Assembly (NCBI RefSeq): GCF_046630445.1
Contig: NC_092333.1
Location: forward strand, 713,387,001 to 713,451,000
Origin: Rutidosis leptorrhynchoides
Lineage: Eukaryota > Streptophyta > Magnoliopsida > Asterales > Asteraceae
DNA length: 64,000 nucleotides
Direction: 5' to 3'
Below the pieces are notes generated by a model that worked only from the letters and a program-made list of their open reading frames with translations, did no database searches and was not told the origin of the DNA. Made by a program: the position numbers and the translations under genes. Shown piece after piece: positions 31,831-45,541 of the stretch (the first letter of the stretch is position 1; the number at the start of each line of letters is the position of its first letter).

Positions 31831-32935
31831 TTGCTTAAACGCCGGAAGCGAAACGCTATATATATAAAAAAAAATTAGTTATAAAATACTAATAAGTGAT
31901 TTTTATTTAAAATATAAGTTTTAGTTATATTATAAAACATTTTCTATAAAATAAAAACAGAAAATTAAAAACAAAACAAAAAAGGTAAAAAAGTAAAAAA
32001 AATAAAATAAATATAACTGAACCTGTAATTTTTCGACCTGCACTTCAACTGAACCTGCATCCTTCGCACTCGCGGAGTTTTTGAACTGAGGATATCCGCA
32101 CTCGCGGAGGTCTCAGACAGGTCAAACATTGCAGCATTAATTACGAAATTAGGGTTATTTAATTAATTATTATTATTAATTAGGGTTTAATTAGGGTTTA
32201 ATTAAAATATTAATTAGTTTTAGTTAATTAAATTTGTATTTTTAAGTTTTATTTAGTTTTATTATTATATAAATTAATACTTTTATAAAATATAATATAA
32301 AAATAATATTTTTATAAAAATTGTATTTTTATAACTTTAAGTTCATTTTTATTTTGTTTTTTTTATTCGTAATTTGTATTATTATCGTTCGTAATTAGTT
32401 TTAAGACTAGCATTTGCCGTAGTTATTTTTATTTTTAGATTCTTAGGATTTGCCGTAAAATCCCTTAAGTGCTTTTTCTTTAGACTAAGATTTAGGTGCT
32501 TTAGAATTTTGCGACGCTGTTTATAAATTTTAGTTTTTTTTTTTAAGTTTCGATGCGCTACTCTATTTTTATTTTTCGACGCCTTATTTTTCGACCTTTT
32601 ATTTTTCGACGTTTTTCGACGCACTCTTTTTCTTTCTTATTTCTCGCCGCTCTAGTTTTTAGGACTTAGAATTCTCTCTATTACTTCTCTAAAATTTCTT
32701 TAAATTTCAACGAAAAATTATTTTAAGCGGTTAAATTGATAGACATCAAAATTTTCTGCTTCGTAGTAATAGTTGGATTTGTTAGTGGCTGAGTTGTGAC
32801 CTTTCGATTTAAAGGGTTCTGGCTCCCTGCTACATCTTTTGGCTATTCGAAACGTGGGCAAAAGCAGAAAAGTCTATTAATTGGATAACTTATATAATTT
32901 TTCTTTCTTTTTATAACTAATAGGATATTCTGTGA
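31831..32935 (+). other. Athila leader
   Basis: About 1.1 kb of AT-rich untranslated leader. It contains a second pair of hairpin boxes (32062-32077, 32095-32109) and the segment shared with TR-GAG (32751-32873). A pyrimidine tract with an AG (TTTATAACTAATAG) ends 12 bases before the gag ATG and could serve as a splice acceptor. Confidence 0.6.
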
Positions 32936-35418
32936 ATGCACCGAGCAAAACGTTCACCACCTTTCATACGTTCACCACCTGTAACTCGATCAAGACATCT
33001 AGCCAATATTGTCGCCGTTGATTTTTCTTTAGAATCGTCATCCAGTCGACCAAGTACTCCAATTCAAATTTCCGATAATCCATTTTTTGAACCCGACCTC
33101 ACAATTGAGAATCCGGAGGATATTCAGGGACAATTCAGAGATCCTGAACCAATAATCTTTCCTCAGGAACCACCAATCATTCAAACAGAGATTGTCGAGG
33201 AACAAACCATTAAATCAGAATCCTCTAGTGATTCAGATTCAACAAATTCAATCATGGAAAATCTGGAACCTCTAAGTATGGAAGACCGAATGAGAGCTAA
33301 ACGCACTGGCCAAGGTCACGCAATTACTCAACCAGACATTAATGCGCCAGAGTATGAAATCAAAGGACAAATCCTACACATGGTGACTAATCAATGCCAA
33401 TTTAGTGGTGCGCCGAAGGAAGATCCAAATGAACATCTTCGTACCTTTAATAGGATCTGCACTCTATTTAAATAAGAGAAGTGGAGGATGAACAGATATA
33501 TCTCATGTTATTTCCCTAGACTTTAAAGGGAGAAGCCAAAGATTGGTTAGAATCATTACCTGAAGGGGCGATTGATACATGGGATGTTTTAGTTGAAAAT
33601 TTTCTTAAACAATTCTTTCCGGCATCTAAATCCATAAGACTTCAAGGAGAAATTGTTACGTTTACATAAAAGCCAAATGAAACTCTATATGAGGCGTGGA
33701 TAAGATTAGGAAAGTTATTAAGAGGATGTCCGCAACATGGTTTAGACACTTATCAAATAGTACAAATATTCTACCAAGGATGCGACATCACTACAAGAAA
33801 AGACATCGATATAGCAGCTGGTGGTTCCATTATGAAGAAAACCGCAACTGAAGCTTACAAAATTATTGATAACACTGCTTCCCACTCACATGAGTGGCAC
33901 CAAGAAAAAGATATCGTTAGATCATCTAAAGCGGCTAGAGCCGATTCTAGCCATGACTTTGATTCCATTTCCGCAAAGATAGATGCTGTCGAGAGACGAA
34001 TGGAAAAGATGACTAAAGATATTCACTCAATACGAATTAGTTGTGAGCAGTGTGGAGGACCACATTTGACAAAAGATTGTCTCAGTATTGAACAAACAAT
34101 GGAACAAAGAGAGAATGTTTCATACATAAACCAAAGGCCTGGAAATAATTATCAGAATAATTATCAACCGCCAAGACCAATCTACAATCAAAACCAGAAT
34201 TATAACCGAAATGTTCCATACAACAACCAACAAGGTCCTAGCAATCAACAAGTTTCCAATAATACTTACAATCAGCAAAGACCTATTTTTCCAATTAAAC
34301 CACCACAAACCGATGATAAAAAGCCAAACTTAGAAGATATGATATCAAAGCTAGTTGAATCTCAAACGCAGTTTTTCACATCTCAGAAACAAACCAATGA
34401 ACAAAATGCTCAAGCATTTAGAAATCAACAAGCTTCTATTCAAAATTTAGAACAAGAAGTAAGCAACCTAGCAAGGTTGATAGGTGAAAGAAAACCGGGA
34501 AGTCTACCTAGCGATACAAATACTAACCCCCGGAATGAAACAGCTAAAGCCATTACCACGAGAAGTGGTATTACACTTAAACCACCTGAAATACCTATAA
34601 TTTCTGATGACTCTATTCCTACTCCACAAGAACCACAGCCTGAGCAAGATAAGGAAACAGAACCGGTAGTTGAAAAGGTTAATGAAGATAACACAGTTAA
34701 GGCTAAACCTTATGTTAAACCATACCAACCACCACTTCCTTACCCGAGTAAAATGAGAAAAGAAAGACTTGAAGCCGAGCAATCCAAATTCTTGGATATA
34801 TTTAAACAAATAAATGTAAATCTTTCTTTCATTGATGTGATTTCAGGAATGCCTAGATGTGCTAAATTTTTGAAAGATCTAATCACAAATAGAAAGAAAA
34901 TGGAAGAACTCTCGGCTGTTACTATGAATGCTAATTGTTCTGCAGTGCAGTTGAATAAGATACCCGAAAAATTATCTGATCCAGGAAGTTTCACAATTTC
35001 ATGTTTTCTGGGAAGTCTTAGTTCAATAAAAGCATTGTCAAACTTAGGTGCTAGTATAAATCTAATGCCGTATTCACTATACGCTAAACTAGACCTTGGA
35101 GAATTGAAACCAACACGAATAAGTATACAACTAGCCGATCGATCAGTAAAGTATCCTAGAGGGATAATGGAAAACGTGCTAGTTAAAGTTGGTACTTTAG
35201 TATTTCCAGTAGATTTTGTTATTCTGAACATGGAAGAAGATTCTCGAGTTCCTCTCATATTAGGAAGACCATTCTTAAACACGGCTAAAGCAATAATAGA
35301 CGTGTTTGGTAAGAAACTGACCCTAAGTATAGAGGACGGGAGTGTTACCTTTTCAGTTGATAGAGCCATGCAACAACGCAATCTGCAGATGATACATGTT
35401 ATTACATTCAAACTATAG
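32936..35418 (+). pseudogene. Athila gag and protease, broken
   Basis: Gag starts MHRAKRSPPF and contains APEYEIKGQILHMV and DPNEHLRTFNRIC. A one-base loss near 33470 shifts the frame; the rest continues in the other frame to 35418 (AKDWLESLPEG, FLKQFFPASKS, KLLRGCPQHGL). TAG at 33517-33519 and TAA at 33667-33669 add further breaks. A zinc knuckle CEQCGGPHLTKDC is near 34055, followed by an Asn/Gln/Pro-rich linker, then the aspartic protease: LGASINLMPYSLY and PLILGRPFLNTAKAIID. The residue before LGA is Asn where the catalytic Asp belongs, so the protease should be inactive. Another frameshift near 35395 separates it from RT. Confidence 0.85.
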
Positions 35419-36479
35419 ATTCACATGCAGAATTGTTAGAAGAATTTCCAGAATTACAAGGAACAGGAGAATGTTCTTTAGGAGAAGGAACTGAACCAAT
35501 TGATGAAACTGAAATGTTAGCTACACTTATGGCTAATGGATATGACCCAACAACAGAAGAAATTCAAATGCTAAAAGAGGAAGACAAATATCGATATAAA
35601 TCATCGATAGAAGAACCACCAACATTAGAGTTAAAGCCACTTCCAAACCATTTGGAATATGCTTATTTACATGGTGAATCTGAATTACCTGTAATAATAT
35701 CGTCTTTTCTAACTGAAAATGAAAAATCTCAACTCATTTCTGTGCTAAAAGCTCATAAACCAGCTATTGCATGGAATATTCATGATATTAAAGGCATAAG
35801 TCCTTCGTATTGCACACATAAAATCCTTATGGAAGATGGTCATAAAACGTATGTGCAACGCCAACGAAGACTAAATCCTAATATGCAAGATGTTGTTAAG
35901 AAAGAAATTATTAAACTGCTAGATGCAGGTTTAATTTATGCAATCTCTGATAGTCCATGGGTTAGCCCAGTTCAATGCGTACCTAAGAAGGGTGACATGA
36001 CTGTCATCACAAATGAAAAAAATGAGCTTATTCCTACTAGGACTGTAACAGGATGGCGTGTTTGTATTGATTATAGAAAATTAAATGACGCCACCAGAAA
36101 AGATCACTTTCCCTTACCTTTCATTGATCAAATGTTGGAAAGATTAGACGGAAATAGTTACTATTGTTTTCTTGATGATTTTTTCGAATACTTTCAAATT
36201 CCAATAGCACCCGAGGACCAAGAGAAAATCACGTTCACGTGCCCTTATGGTACTTTTGCTTACAAACGCATGCCATTTGGACTTTGCAACACCCCTGCAA
36301 CCTTTCAAAGGTGCATGATGGCGATTTTTCACGACATAATAGAAGAATGCATGGAAGTTTTCATGGATGGCTTTTCAGTTTTCGGTGATACATTTGAATC
36401 ATGTTTAGTTAATCTTGAACGAATGCTTATTAGATGCGAACAATCAAATCTAGTTCTTAATTGGGAGAAATGCCATTTC
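35396..36479 (+). pseudogene. Athila reverse transcriptase, 5' part
   Basis: Open frame through the RT fingers and palm: LDAGLIYAISDSPWVSPVQ, WRVCIDYRKLNDAT, KDHFPLPFIDQMLERL, ITFTCPYGTFAYKRMPFGL, NTPATFQRCM. The catalytic motif reads VFMDGFSVFG; the second Asp of the xxDD pair is Gly. The first Asp block reads FLDDFFEYFQ instead of the usual FLDGFSGYFQ. The frame is cut after NWEKCHF by the LARD insertion; its continuation is at 48393. Confidence 0.85.
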
Positions 36480-37400
36480 TGTGATGACCCGGGAATTTCC
36501 GACCAAATTTAAACATAATCTTATATGATTCGACTCGATAAGCAAAGTCTATTAAACCGAGTCTCATTATGTTTGAACTATTTCATGATAACATTTGACC
36601 TTTAACTATTTCCGACGATTCACGAACCTTTAATTGTAACTAAGAATGTAAATATAAATAATTATATATAAAACTAATTATATTAGTATTAATGAACTAT
36701 TAAGTAATTTTGTTATTATAAAAGATAACATTTAATAACTAAAGATTTTCATTTTGAATATATATAGTATATTGTATATAAATGATTCAAACATATTTTA
36801 CCAACGTTATCAAAATATTAAATGTACAATGTTATACTTTGTAGTTAATTGTTTAATATACATAATTAATCATCTACTCAACATTTAAAACATGATTTTA
36901 TATATATGGTAGTATACATATATACATAAATATAACTATATATATATGATTTTATACATAATTATTATATTATGTATATGTAGAAATTTATAATATATCT
37001 ATGATGAAATAATGTACTATTTTAATAAATATATATAATACTTACATATATAAAACATTTATATTTTTCATAATTACATACATAAGTATAATATAATTAG
37101 TATGTAAATAAATATTATAATATATTTATATTAAAATGCATAAATATATAATATTCAGTATATGTTACAATACATATTACATAATTATTAAATATTACAT
37201 AATAATAGATGATATTAATAAATTAAATTTAAATACAAATATAGTTGTTGTAGTAATGTTATTTGTATCGTCAAATATCAATATTTGTATTCATAATATC
37301 ACTTTATATCATATAAAGATGAAATTGGATGTATAAATTAGATTATTATTACTAATATTATTATTATCGATAAAATATTAATATTATCATAATTAGTATG

Positions 37401-37461
<61 letters not shown>

Positions 37462-40311
37462 CATTTTTACAATTATTATTATCATTAATATTATATTTAT
37501 CATTATTATTAATTTTATTAATATTATTAGATATTAATAGTATTGTTATTATATATTATTATTATTAATTAAAAAAAACAGTAGGGATCTATATTATACG
37601 CTTGACCTCTGTATCCTTTATCTCTATTATTATTATTATTATTATTTTTATTTCTTTCCTGCTCCAAACTCGTGAACCTGTGTTGACATTTTCTCCATTT
37701 TTTATCAACCGATCTCTATTATTACAAAATGATTATGTATAATTGCAAATCAAATAAAAAGGAAATACAATGGGATTAAAGAGCACAGCGATATTTTTTT
37801 TTTCTTCTTCTCTGCACGCTCCAATTTTTTTTTCTCTTAATTCAATTTCGAATAAAGTTTCAAAATCTAAAAATGCAGAGAGGTTAGAAATCTTTCTTTG
37901 AATCTATCTGCAAAATCTCAACTCTCAAATCTTTATATCGATCTTGAATTTTGAAGTCAAAGTTTAGTTTAAAAAAAGTCAACAATTGTTCTTGAGACAA
38001 ATTCGCGTTCGTGTATATGTTTCTGATCAAATTGACGATTCCAGTAGTTTTTATACATGTTTAGAAAACTATTTCGTGTTATAAACATTATCTATAATGT
38101 TATCTATTACGAAATCAATTTTTTTTGTTTTGTTCCAAGAACCGACGCTGCAGTAGGCCTTTAGTGTTTTTTTTTTATTTTAGAACCCAAATTATTTTTT
38201 TTCTGTAATGTTTTGAAGCTTTAAAAGGAACCCTGATTTTTTTTTTTTTTTTTTTTGGTTATTGATGTTTTGTTGAATCCGTGAGACTTGTGGAGAAGAA
38301 GAGGAATAGAAGAAAAACAGTTTATATATAAAATTTAAATTCGATATTAGTACAGAGAATCAGAATTGGTGGGACGGTCGAGAGTGTTTGCGTGTGAGCA
38401 TGTGGTCACGAGATCGAGTCCAGAGGACGGTAGTTTCTTTTTTTTTTTTTTGAAACTCTTTTCATGTGAGGTAGTTTTCTTTTCTAATTTTATTATTGTT
38501 ATTATATATTAATTATTATTAGTATTATTATTATTATTGTGATTGTTTTGATTGTTATTGTTATTGTTATTATTAGTATCATACTTGTTATCATATTTAA
38601 AAGTATTATAGACATTACTATTATTATTATGATAGGTATTAATAATATTATTATTAGTAATAAACTTATCATTTTAGTATTTTATCATCATTAGGATTAT
38701 GATTATCATTATTATTATTATGAAGGAAATAAAAATATATTATTATCATCAATATTAGAATTTGTACCGGTTTATAAATAATAGTATCATCAGTACATTT
38801 ACAATTAATAATATCATATTTATCAGTATCATCATTAATATTTACTAGTATTATTATGATTATCATTTATCATTTTATAAATATTAGAACCCTTATTATT
38901 AACATAAGTATGGTATTAGTATTAATATTATTTTAGAGTTATTATTATTAGTATCATTAACAGTTATCATTTTCATTTTTTTTGCTATTAGTATTATCAT
39001 TATTAATAAAATTATTATTATTATTAGTAAATCATTATTATCTAAATTATTATTTTAACAAATAAATCTTTTGTACACTATATATATACTTATGGTATAT
39101 ACTAGGATTGTATTAATAATTCACATAACAAACTAATAAAATTTCATAAATACAATACTAACCACAAATATATGTATATAAATATATTAATGTCACTATT
39201 TATATAAACGTAAATCATTATAGATATATATACATAAAATCGATATATATATATAAAATATAACTTAAAATATAATATAAGTATACGTTTTAAAATAAAG
39301 GTTAGAATAAATTCTACAAAACTATAATATATAAATAATACATATTAATAAATGAAATTTTGTAACTTACATTATACGTATTAATATATACACAATTGAT
39401 ATAGGTTCGTGAATCCGAGGCCAACCCTGCATTGTTCAATGACGTCATATGTATTTTTACTACAAAATACAGTATCGTGAGTTTCATTTGCCTTTTTAAC
39501 CTTTATATTTTTGGGCTGAGAATACATGCGCAACTTTTATAACTGTTTTACGAAATTGACACAAGTACGTGAAACTACATTCTATGGTTGGATTATCGAA
39601 GTCGAATATGCCCCTTTTTATTAAGTCTGGTAATCTAAGAATTAGGGAACAGACACCCTAATTGACGCGAATCATAAAGATAGATCTATCGGGCCCAACA
39701 AGCCCCATCCAAAGTACCGGATGTTTTAGTACTTCGAAATTTATATCATGTCCAAAGGAGGATCCCGGAATGATGGGGATATTCTTATATATGAATATTG
39801 TTAATGTCGGTTACCAGGTGTTCAATCCATATGAATGATATTTTTGTCTCTATGCATGGGACGTATGTTTATGAGAAATGGAAATCTGAAATCTTGTGGT
39901 CTATTAAAATGATGGAAACGATTGTTTAAGTTAAACTAATGAACTCACTAACCTTTTGGTTGACACTTTAAAGCATGTTTATTCTCAGGTACGAAAGAAT
40001 TCTTCCGATGTGTATTTGCTCATTTTATAGATATTACTTGGAGTCATTCATGGCATATTTCAAAAGACGTTGCATTCGAGTCGTCGAGTTCATCAAGATT
40101 ATTATCAAGTCAATTATAGTTGGATATATTATGAAATGGTATGCATGCCTGTCAACTTTCGATGTAATGAAAGTTTGTCTTTTCAAAAACGAATGCAATG
40201 TTTGTAAAATGTATCATATAGAGGTCAAGTATCTCGCGATGTAATCAACTGTTGTGAATCGTTTATAATCGATATGGACTTCGTCCGGATGGATTAGGAT
40301 GGGTCTTCATA
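36480..40311 (+). repeat. 5' LTR of the LARD
   Basis: 3832 bp, very AT-rich, with a TTA microsatellite (about 37408-37461). Other landmarks: ATT-rich low-complexity tracts, a tRNA-like segment at 38364-38430 followed by a T run, and an 89-codon ORF (39975-40244) also present in the other LTR but without recognisable domain. Followed by the primer site. Confidence 0.93.
38364..38451 (+). promoter_or_regulatory. tRNA-like Pol III box segment with T-run terminator in the LARD LTR
   Basis: GGTCGAGAGTG (A-box-like) and AGATCGAGTCC (B-box-like; consensus GGTTCGANNCC) are spaced as in tRNA-derived sequences. A run of more than ten T follows directly at 38438-38451, as a Pol III terminator would. 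The same arrangement is at 46440-46515 in the 3' LTR. Promoter activity is speculative. Confidence 0.35.
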
Positions 40312-40312
40312 G

Positions 40313-40325
40313 TTGGTATCAGAGC
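40313..40325 (+). promoter_or_regulatory. Primer binding site of the LARD
   Basis: TTGGTATCAGAGC, the methionine-tRNA-type site, directly after the 5' LTR. Confidence 0.85.
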
Positions 40326-40698
40326 GGTGGTCTTAGCGAACCAGGTCTTGCATTAGTGAGTCTAACTGATAGTCGTTAGAATGCATTAATGAGTCTGGAC
40401 TTCGACCGTGTTTGCATGTCAAAAGTTTTGCTTATCATTTAGTGTCGAAAAATTATTTGCTTACCATCCTTAAAGTCTAAGACACGTCTTACTGCCTTTA
40501 TTGCATAGACAGTGTATAGTTAAATTCATATCTTAGCGTATCTGTTATTGTTACCTTTGCCTGACAGCTTCCGTAGATTCCTCCGTAGCTTATGAGATTT
40601 TAGTATTATATATGCATATGTAAATTATGTATTGCAGGGTACTAATCTACATCCTATAATCTATTTCTTATCGAAAATCCTTCATCTGATCGTACGAG

Positions 40699-41240
40699 AT
40701 GAATCCCTCAACCAGTTCGAGTCCATCTGATTTCGATAGCTATTTCGATAGTTATTCCGACAGCTATTTCGATATGGATTTCCACTCGAGCTCCGAAAGC
40801 AGAGTAACCGGAATGAATCGATCAATTAGCCATCATCTATTCTGAATGAATTGGAGATGGGTTCGTAGTCGACTTAATCAATGGAAACGCGAAGAAGGCG
40901 ATCATTTCCACTAACCAAATTCACCTCTTGACAATGGACCTAAAACGTTTACCGGCGAACCTGTTCGAGACACCATTTTCTCTCTCATTTCCAAAGTATC
41001 TCATCACGATCATATACTATCTCAGATTCTAAACCTCATTCATCCACTCGTCCGAACCGACAATCATCTCGGTGTAATAGAAGAAGTTAACGAACTTCGC
41101 GCATAAGTTGTAGTCTTGGAAAATATGGTGCAAAACGTACCAGCTTCATCCAAATCACCGGCACCAACGGTACCACCAACAACCCAAATTTCAATATCAC
41201 ATGCCTCAACATCTCAATCTATACCTCGAGTATAATCATC
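40699..41240 (+). pseudogene. Remnant coding segment in the LARD interior
   Basis: ATG at 40699 opens 48 codons rich in Ser/Asp/Phe/Tyr with a repeated DSYFDSY unit. After a TGA (40843-40845) the frames continue with gag-like text (RLNQWKREEGDH, FTGEPVRDTIFSLIS, LIHPLVRTDNHLGVIEEV) and stops. Its place behind the primer site suggests a decayed gag, but no domain can be named. Confidence 0.35.
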
Positions 41241-41249
41241 ATTCTACAT

Positions 41250-44200
41250 GACATTCTACATCAGTTATCTTCGTTCGACATGGTGATTATGTAATCTCTA
41301 ATGTTTTAGAGATTATTTATTCTAGTTCCAACTGAAAACTAAATGAGTTTAATATCATGTTAACTCATTAAATTCATGATTACATCTGAAGAAAATATAT
41401 ATGTATATATGTTTTCATAAAGATTGTAATTAAAAATTCTTTTGTACAAACTGTTAATAATAAAAATATTTTAACGGGTAGGTAATACCCGAGGAATATT
41501 TAAATTTCACATTAATAAGTTACACTGTATATTCTTCGAATCTGATTCAACAGTTATTCACTATCCTATTTACAACCACCGGGATACTTATCCGTTCACC
41601 AAAGAATAACTATTTTCATTCAAATTCAATTTCATATTTGAATTTTGACCTATCAGAATCCAACAAGTGGCATAATGAAGAAATAATGGACACAATAAAA
41701 ATTGATTAGAAACAGACTAATTAACAATATTAAATTTTATTAAGAAACCACGCTAACAAAATCCTAGCTAACTGTTCCTAGCTAACTGTTAATTCCGTAT
41801 TACATTTTATTTATCGCAATTTATTTATCGCAATTTATTTTATCGCAATTTATATTCTCGCAATTTTATTTATTGTCATTTAATTTCTGTTATTTACTTT
41901 ACGCACTTTATTTATCGTCATTTAATTTCTGTTATTTATTTTACGCACTTTAAATATCGGGACACGTATACAAGGTTTTGACATATCATATCGACACATC
42001 TATATATATTATTTGGAATCACCATAGACACTCTATATGCAGTAATGATCGAGTTCTCTATACAGGGTTGAGGTTGATTCTATAATAATATATATACTTT
42101 GAGTTGTGATCGAGTCTGAGACATGTACACGGGTCACGATACGTATTAATTAATTCAAATATTATATATTAAACTATATATGAATGATTGCACTGTCAAC
42201 TGTGGACTATCGACTGTGGACTAATAACATTGGACAATTAAAATGAATTAAAATATTGAATATAACATATGAAACTAAACAATTCTTCAAGTTTGCCACT
42301 TGATTTCGTCTTAAACCTCATTTGTATCTTCACGATTACATTCTGCGTTCAAACCTTTCATGATTCTTGAAAACACCTCAATCGATAGGATGAATCAACC
42401 GCACTTCATCTACGGAAGGAAAGATTTATGCATATAGTTATGCACCTGAGAAACTCTCGGCAATTGAGTAAAAGTTCAACACGTAGCCGCGTCAGATCCT
42501 TTGGCATTTATTAACAAAAACAACTTTGCGATCCCTTTTCAAAATTAGCCAATTTTGTCACAACTCCAACAAGTCAACTTCGACTTTTCGTACGAAACAA
42601 CCTTATTATAACGTTTATATATACGCGTGCTCTTTTATTGTTACCAGGTAACCTTTCATATTCCATCATATTACCATCAGCGTTTAATCATCTAAAAACA
42701 CAATTCTCCTGAAACCACCTCGGATTAATAACCGATGATTCAGATATCATAGCATTAAATGCAGAGGAAACAGAAAAATGGTAGATGGTCTAAACGGACA
42801 AAAGTTTGATGATAAAGAAAGGAGTGTTAGGAACGCTCGATAGAAAATTGGGTATTGAAAAACAGATTGAGTTACCCATGAAGGAGACCAAGGACAAATA
42901 CAAGGACCAAATCCTATATTCAAAGGATTCAGGTAATTCTGGATCCGTTGAAATCTTTAGAGAATATCTTGCTCCGAAGTCATGTTAAAATCTTGCGGAA
43001 AATCTTTCTCCATCAACCGTCGAACTTAGAAATTCCAAAATATCATCATCAATATCTTTGATATTTCTGAGGATATTTTCATAAATATTCTCGTCCGAAA
43101 TTATATACCTCTTCGTGCTTCCTGTGTATCAATATATTGGAAACATTCAATAGAAAATATAGTACCGAAAAGCAGATTATGCGAAACTATGAAGAAAGCC
43201 GTGGATAAATCACAAAGAATAAGTTTGACTTCAAAGAATCCAAATAATTCAATGTCTGCTAAAGTCTATAGTGAATAACTTGCTCCTTACTCTAAACCCT
43301 TGCAGACAATAGTTTCTATCATCCTCTGATCTTAGATATTCTGAGATATTATCGTACCTTTCATTATAAATATCCTCCATATTTCTGGAGATATTTTTAT
43401 AACTATTCTTATCTGAAATCATTAATCTTTTCGTGCTATCAGTATTACATCATATAGAAACTGTTAGTTTCTATATTCTGTAAATTTTCAAGCTTAAAAT
43501 ATGAATGTTATTGTAGTAATGATGGGAACTGATGCATGAGTTAGTATAATATAATGACACTTGATCAACGTGATTATATTACAGTAAGTCATGCTGAGTT
43601 TCTAAATGAAACGTGATGATTCACAGATCATAACGTCATCATGTGCCATGTTACATAACTCTTTCATCCTACTTAACTCCGTAACAAATCAAGAAAATGT
43701 ATTCTTGATGGTTCTATCTTCCGTGATGTTGATAAATTTGAAAATCAAATCGTGCTATCACGTTCCTTCATGCTTAGAACATTATAATCATTCAAAACTC
43801 TATATCTATAAATTCTGGACCATTATTCGCTTGACTTGAAGTCGGGAAGAGAAAACAAAAGCATAGAGCTTTGAAATATAAGGGAGAATATAAAGTCCGA
43901 TAACAACACATAAATTACAAACCGTGTATATCAATGTTTATCGCAACATAAAGACACGGGAGAATTAAAAACATTATAATCCCGAGGGCGAAGTAGAAGA
44001 AAGCAGATTCCTCTGGTGGAAGTTGGAAAAGGAGAATGATTGTTGCGATAGTAAGGATGAGGACAAGGATCAGAACTGGATTAATCATTTTCAGAATCTT
44101 TTGGATGTATGAACTAAGAAAGAAAGTATAAGAATGGTGAGAATAATGGAAAGGAAGAGCTTAATTTATACTGGAAATATCAGACGTAGTAATCGGGGCA

Positions 44201-44578
44201 GATCACCGTATTTAATTAAAGAGATCTTAATTTCCATAAATCCCGAAGAATCAGATTTTATAGATCTTCAAGATTTTCTTTAAATCCCTTAAATTCCGGA
44301 ATTCAACCAAGGCAATGTCAAAAGTTAAGACGCGCCTTATTTTCTAAATTCAAACCTGACTACGTCAAAAGTTAAAAACAAATCTTTGTTTCTCATTTCA
44401 TCCTTTTGTGAATAGCTTCATTCGCACTCTTCGAATAATTGAATTATTTTTATCCATATTACTCAATGATGATAAAACTCAAGTTATCAACTCATATTCG
44501 TCAGGAAAACATATTTATTGTTAGCTATAACGACCTCACTCAAATTTCGGGACGAAATTTCTTTAACGGGTAGGTACT
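41250..44578 (+). other. Non-coding LARD interior
   Basis: No gene. Contains an AT-rich run of TTTATCGCAATTTA-type units (41800-41950) resembling 31300-31440 in the Athila LTR. There is also a loosely duplicated ~350-bp unit (about 42780-43130 and 43160-43450; both contain GAAGT/AAAGAAT and CCTCxxATTTCTGxxGATATTTT). The tract before the 3' LTR carries TTTCGGGACGAAATTTC. Confidence 0.5.
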
Positions 44579-45498
44579 GTGATGACCCGGGAATTTCCGA
44601 CCAAATTTAAACATAATCTTATATGATTCTACTCGATAAGCAAAGTCTATTAAACAGAGTCTCATTATGTTTGAACTATTTCATGATAACATTTGACCTT
44701 TAACTATTTCCGACGATTCACGAACCTTTAATTGTAACTAAGAATGTAAATATAAATAATTATATATAAAACTAATTATATTAGTATTAATGAACTATTA
44801 AGTAATTTTGTTATTATAAAAGATAACATTTAATAACTAAAGATTTTCATTTTGAATATATATAGTATATTGTATATAAATGATTCAAACATATTTTACC
44901 AACGTTATCAAAATATTAAATGTACAATGTTATACTTTGTAGTTAATTGTTTAATATACATAATTAATCATCTACTCAACATTTAAAACATGATTTTATA
45001 TATATGGTAGTATACATATATACATAAATATAACTATATATATATGATTTTATACATAATTATTATATTATGTATATGTAGAAATTTATAATATATCTAT
45101 GATGAAATAATGTACTATTTTAATAAATATATATAATACTTACATATATAAAACATTTATATTTTTCATAATTACATACATAAGTATAATATAATTAGTA
45201 TGTAAATAAATATTATAATATATTTATATTAAAATGCATAAATATATAATATTCAGTATATGTTACAATACATATTACATAATTATTAAATATTACATAA
45301 TAATAGATGATATTAATAAATTAAATTTAAATACAAATATAGTTGTTGTAGTAATGTTATTTGTATCGTCAAATATCAATATTTGTATTCATAATATCAC
45401 TTTATATCATATAAAGATGAAATTGGATGTATAAATTAGATTATTATTACTAATATTATTATTATCGATAAAATATTAATATTATCATAATTAGTATG

Positions 45499-45541
<43 letters not shown>

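Noticed and set aside
37136-38866. ORFs rich in Ile/Asn/Tyr in the LARD LTRs
   Set aside because: Translations of ATT/TTA low-complexity DNA.
39975-40244. 89-codon ORF in the LARD LTR, repeated at 48051-48320
   Set aside because: Conservation reflects LTR duplication; no recognisable domain and no start context support.
41800-41950. CRISPR-like array of TTTATCGCAATTTA units
   Set aside because: Plant nuclear DNA; units are degenerate low-complexity repeats without unique spacers. The repeats at 60017-60230 likewise lack spacer structure.
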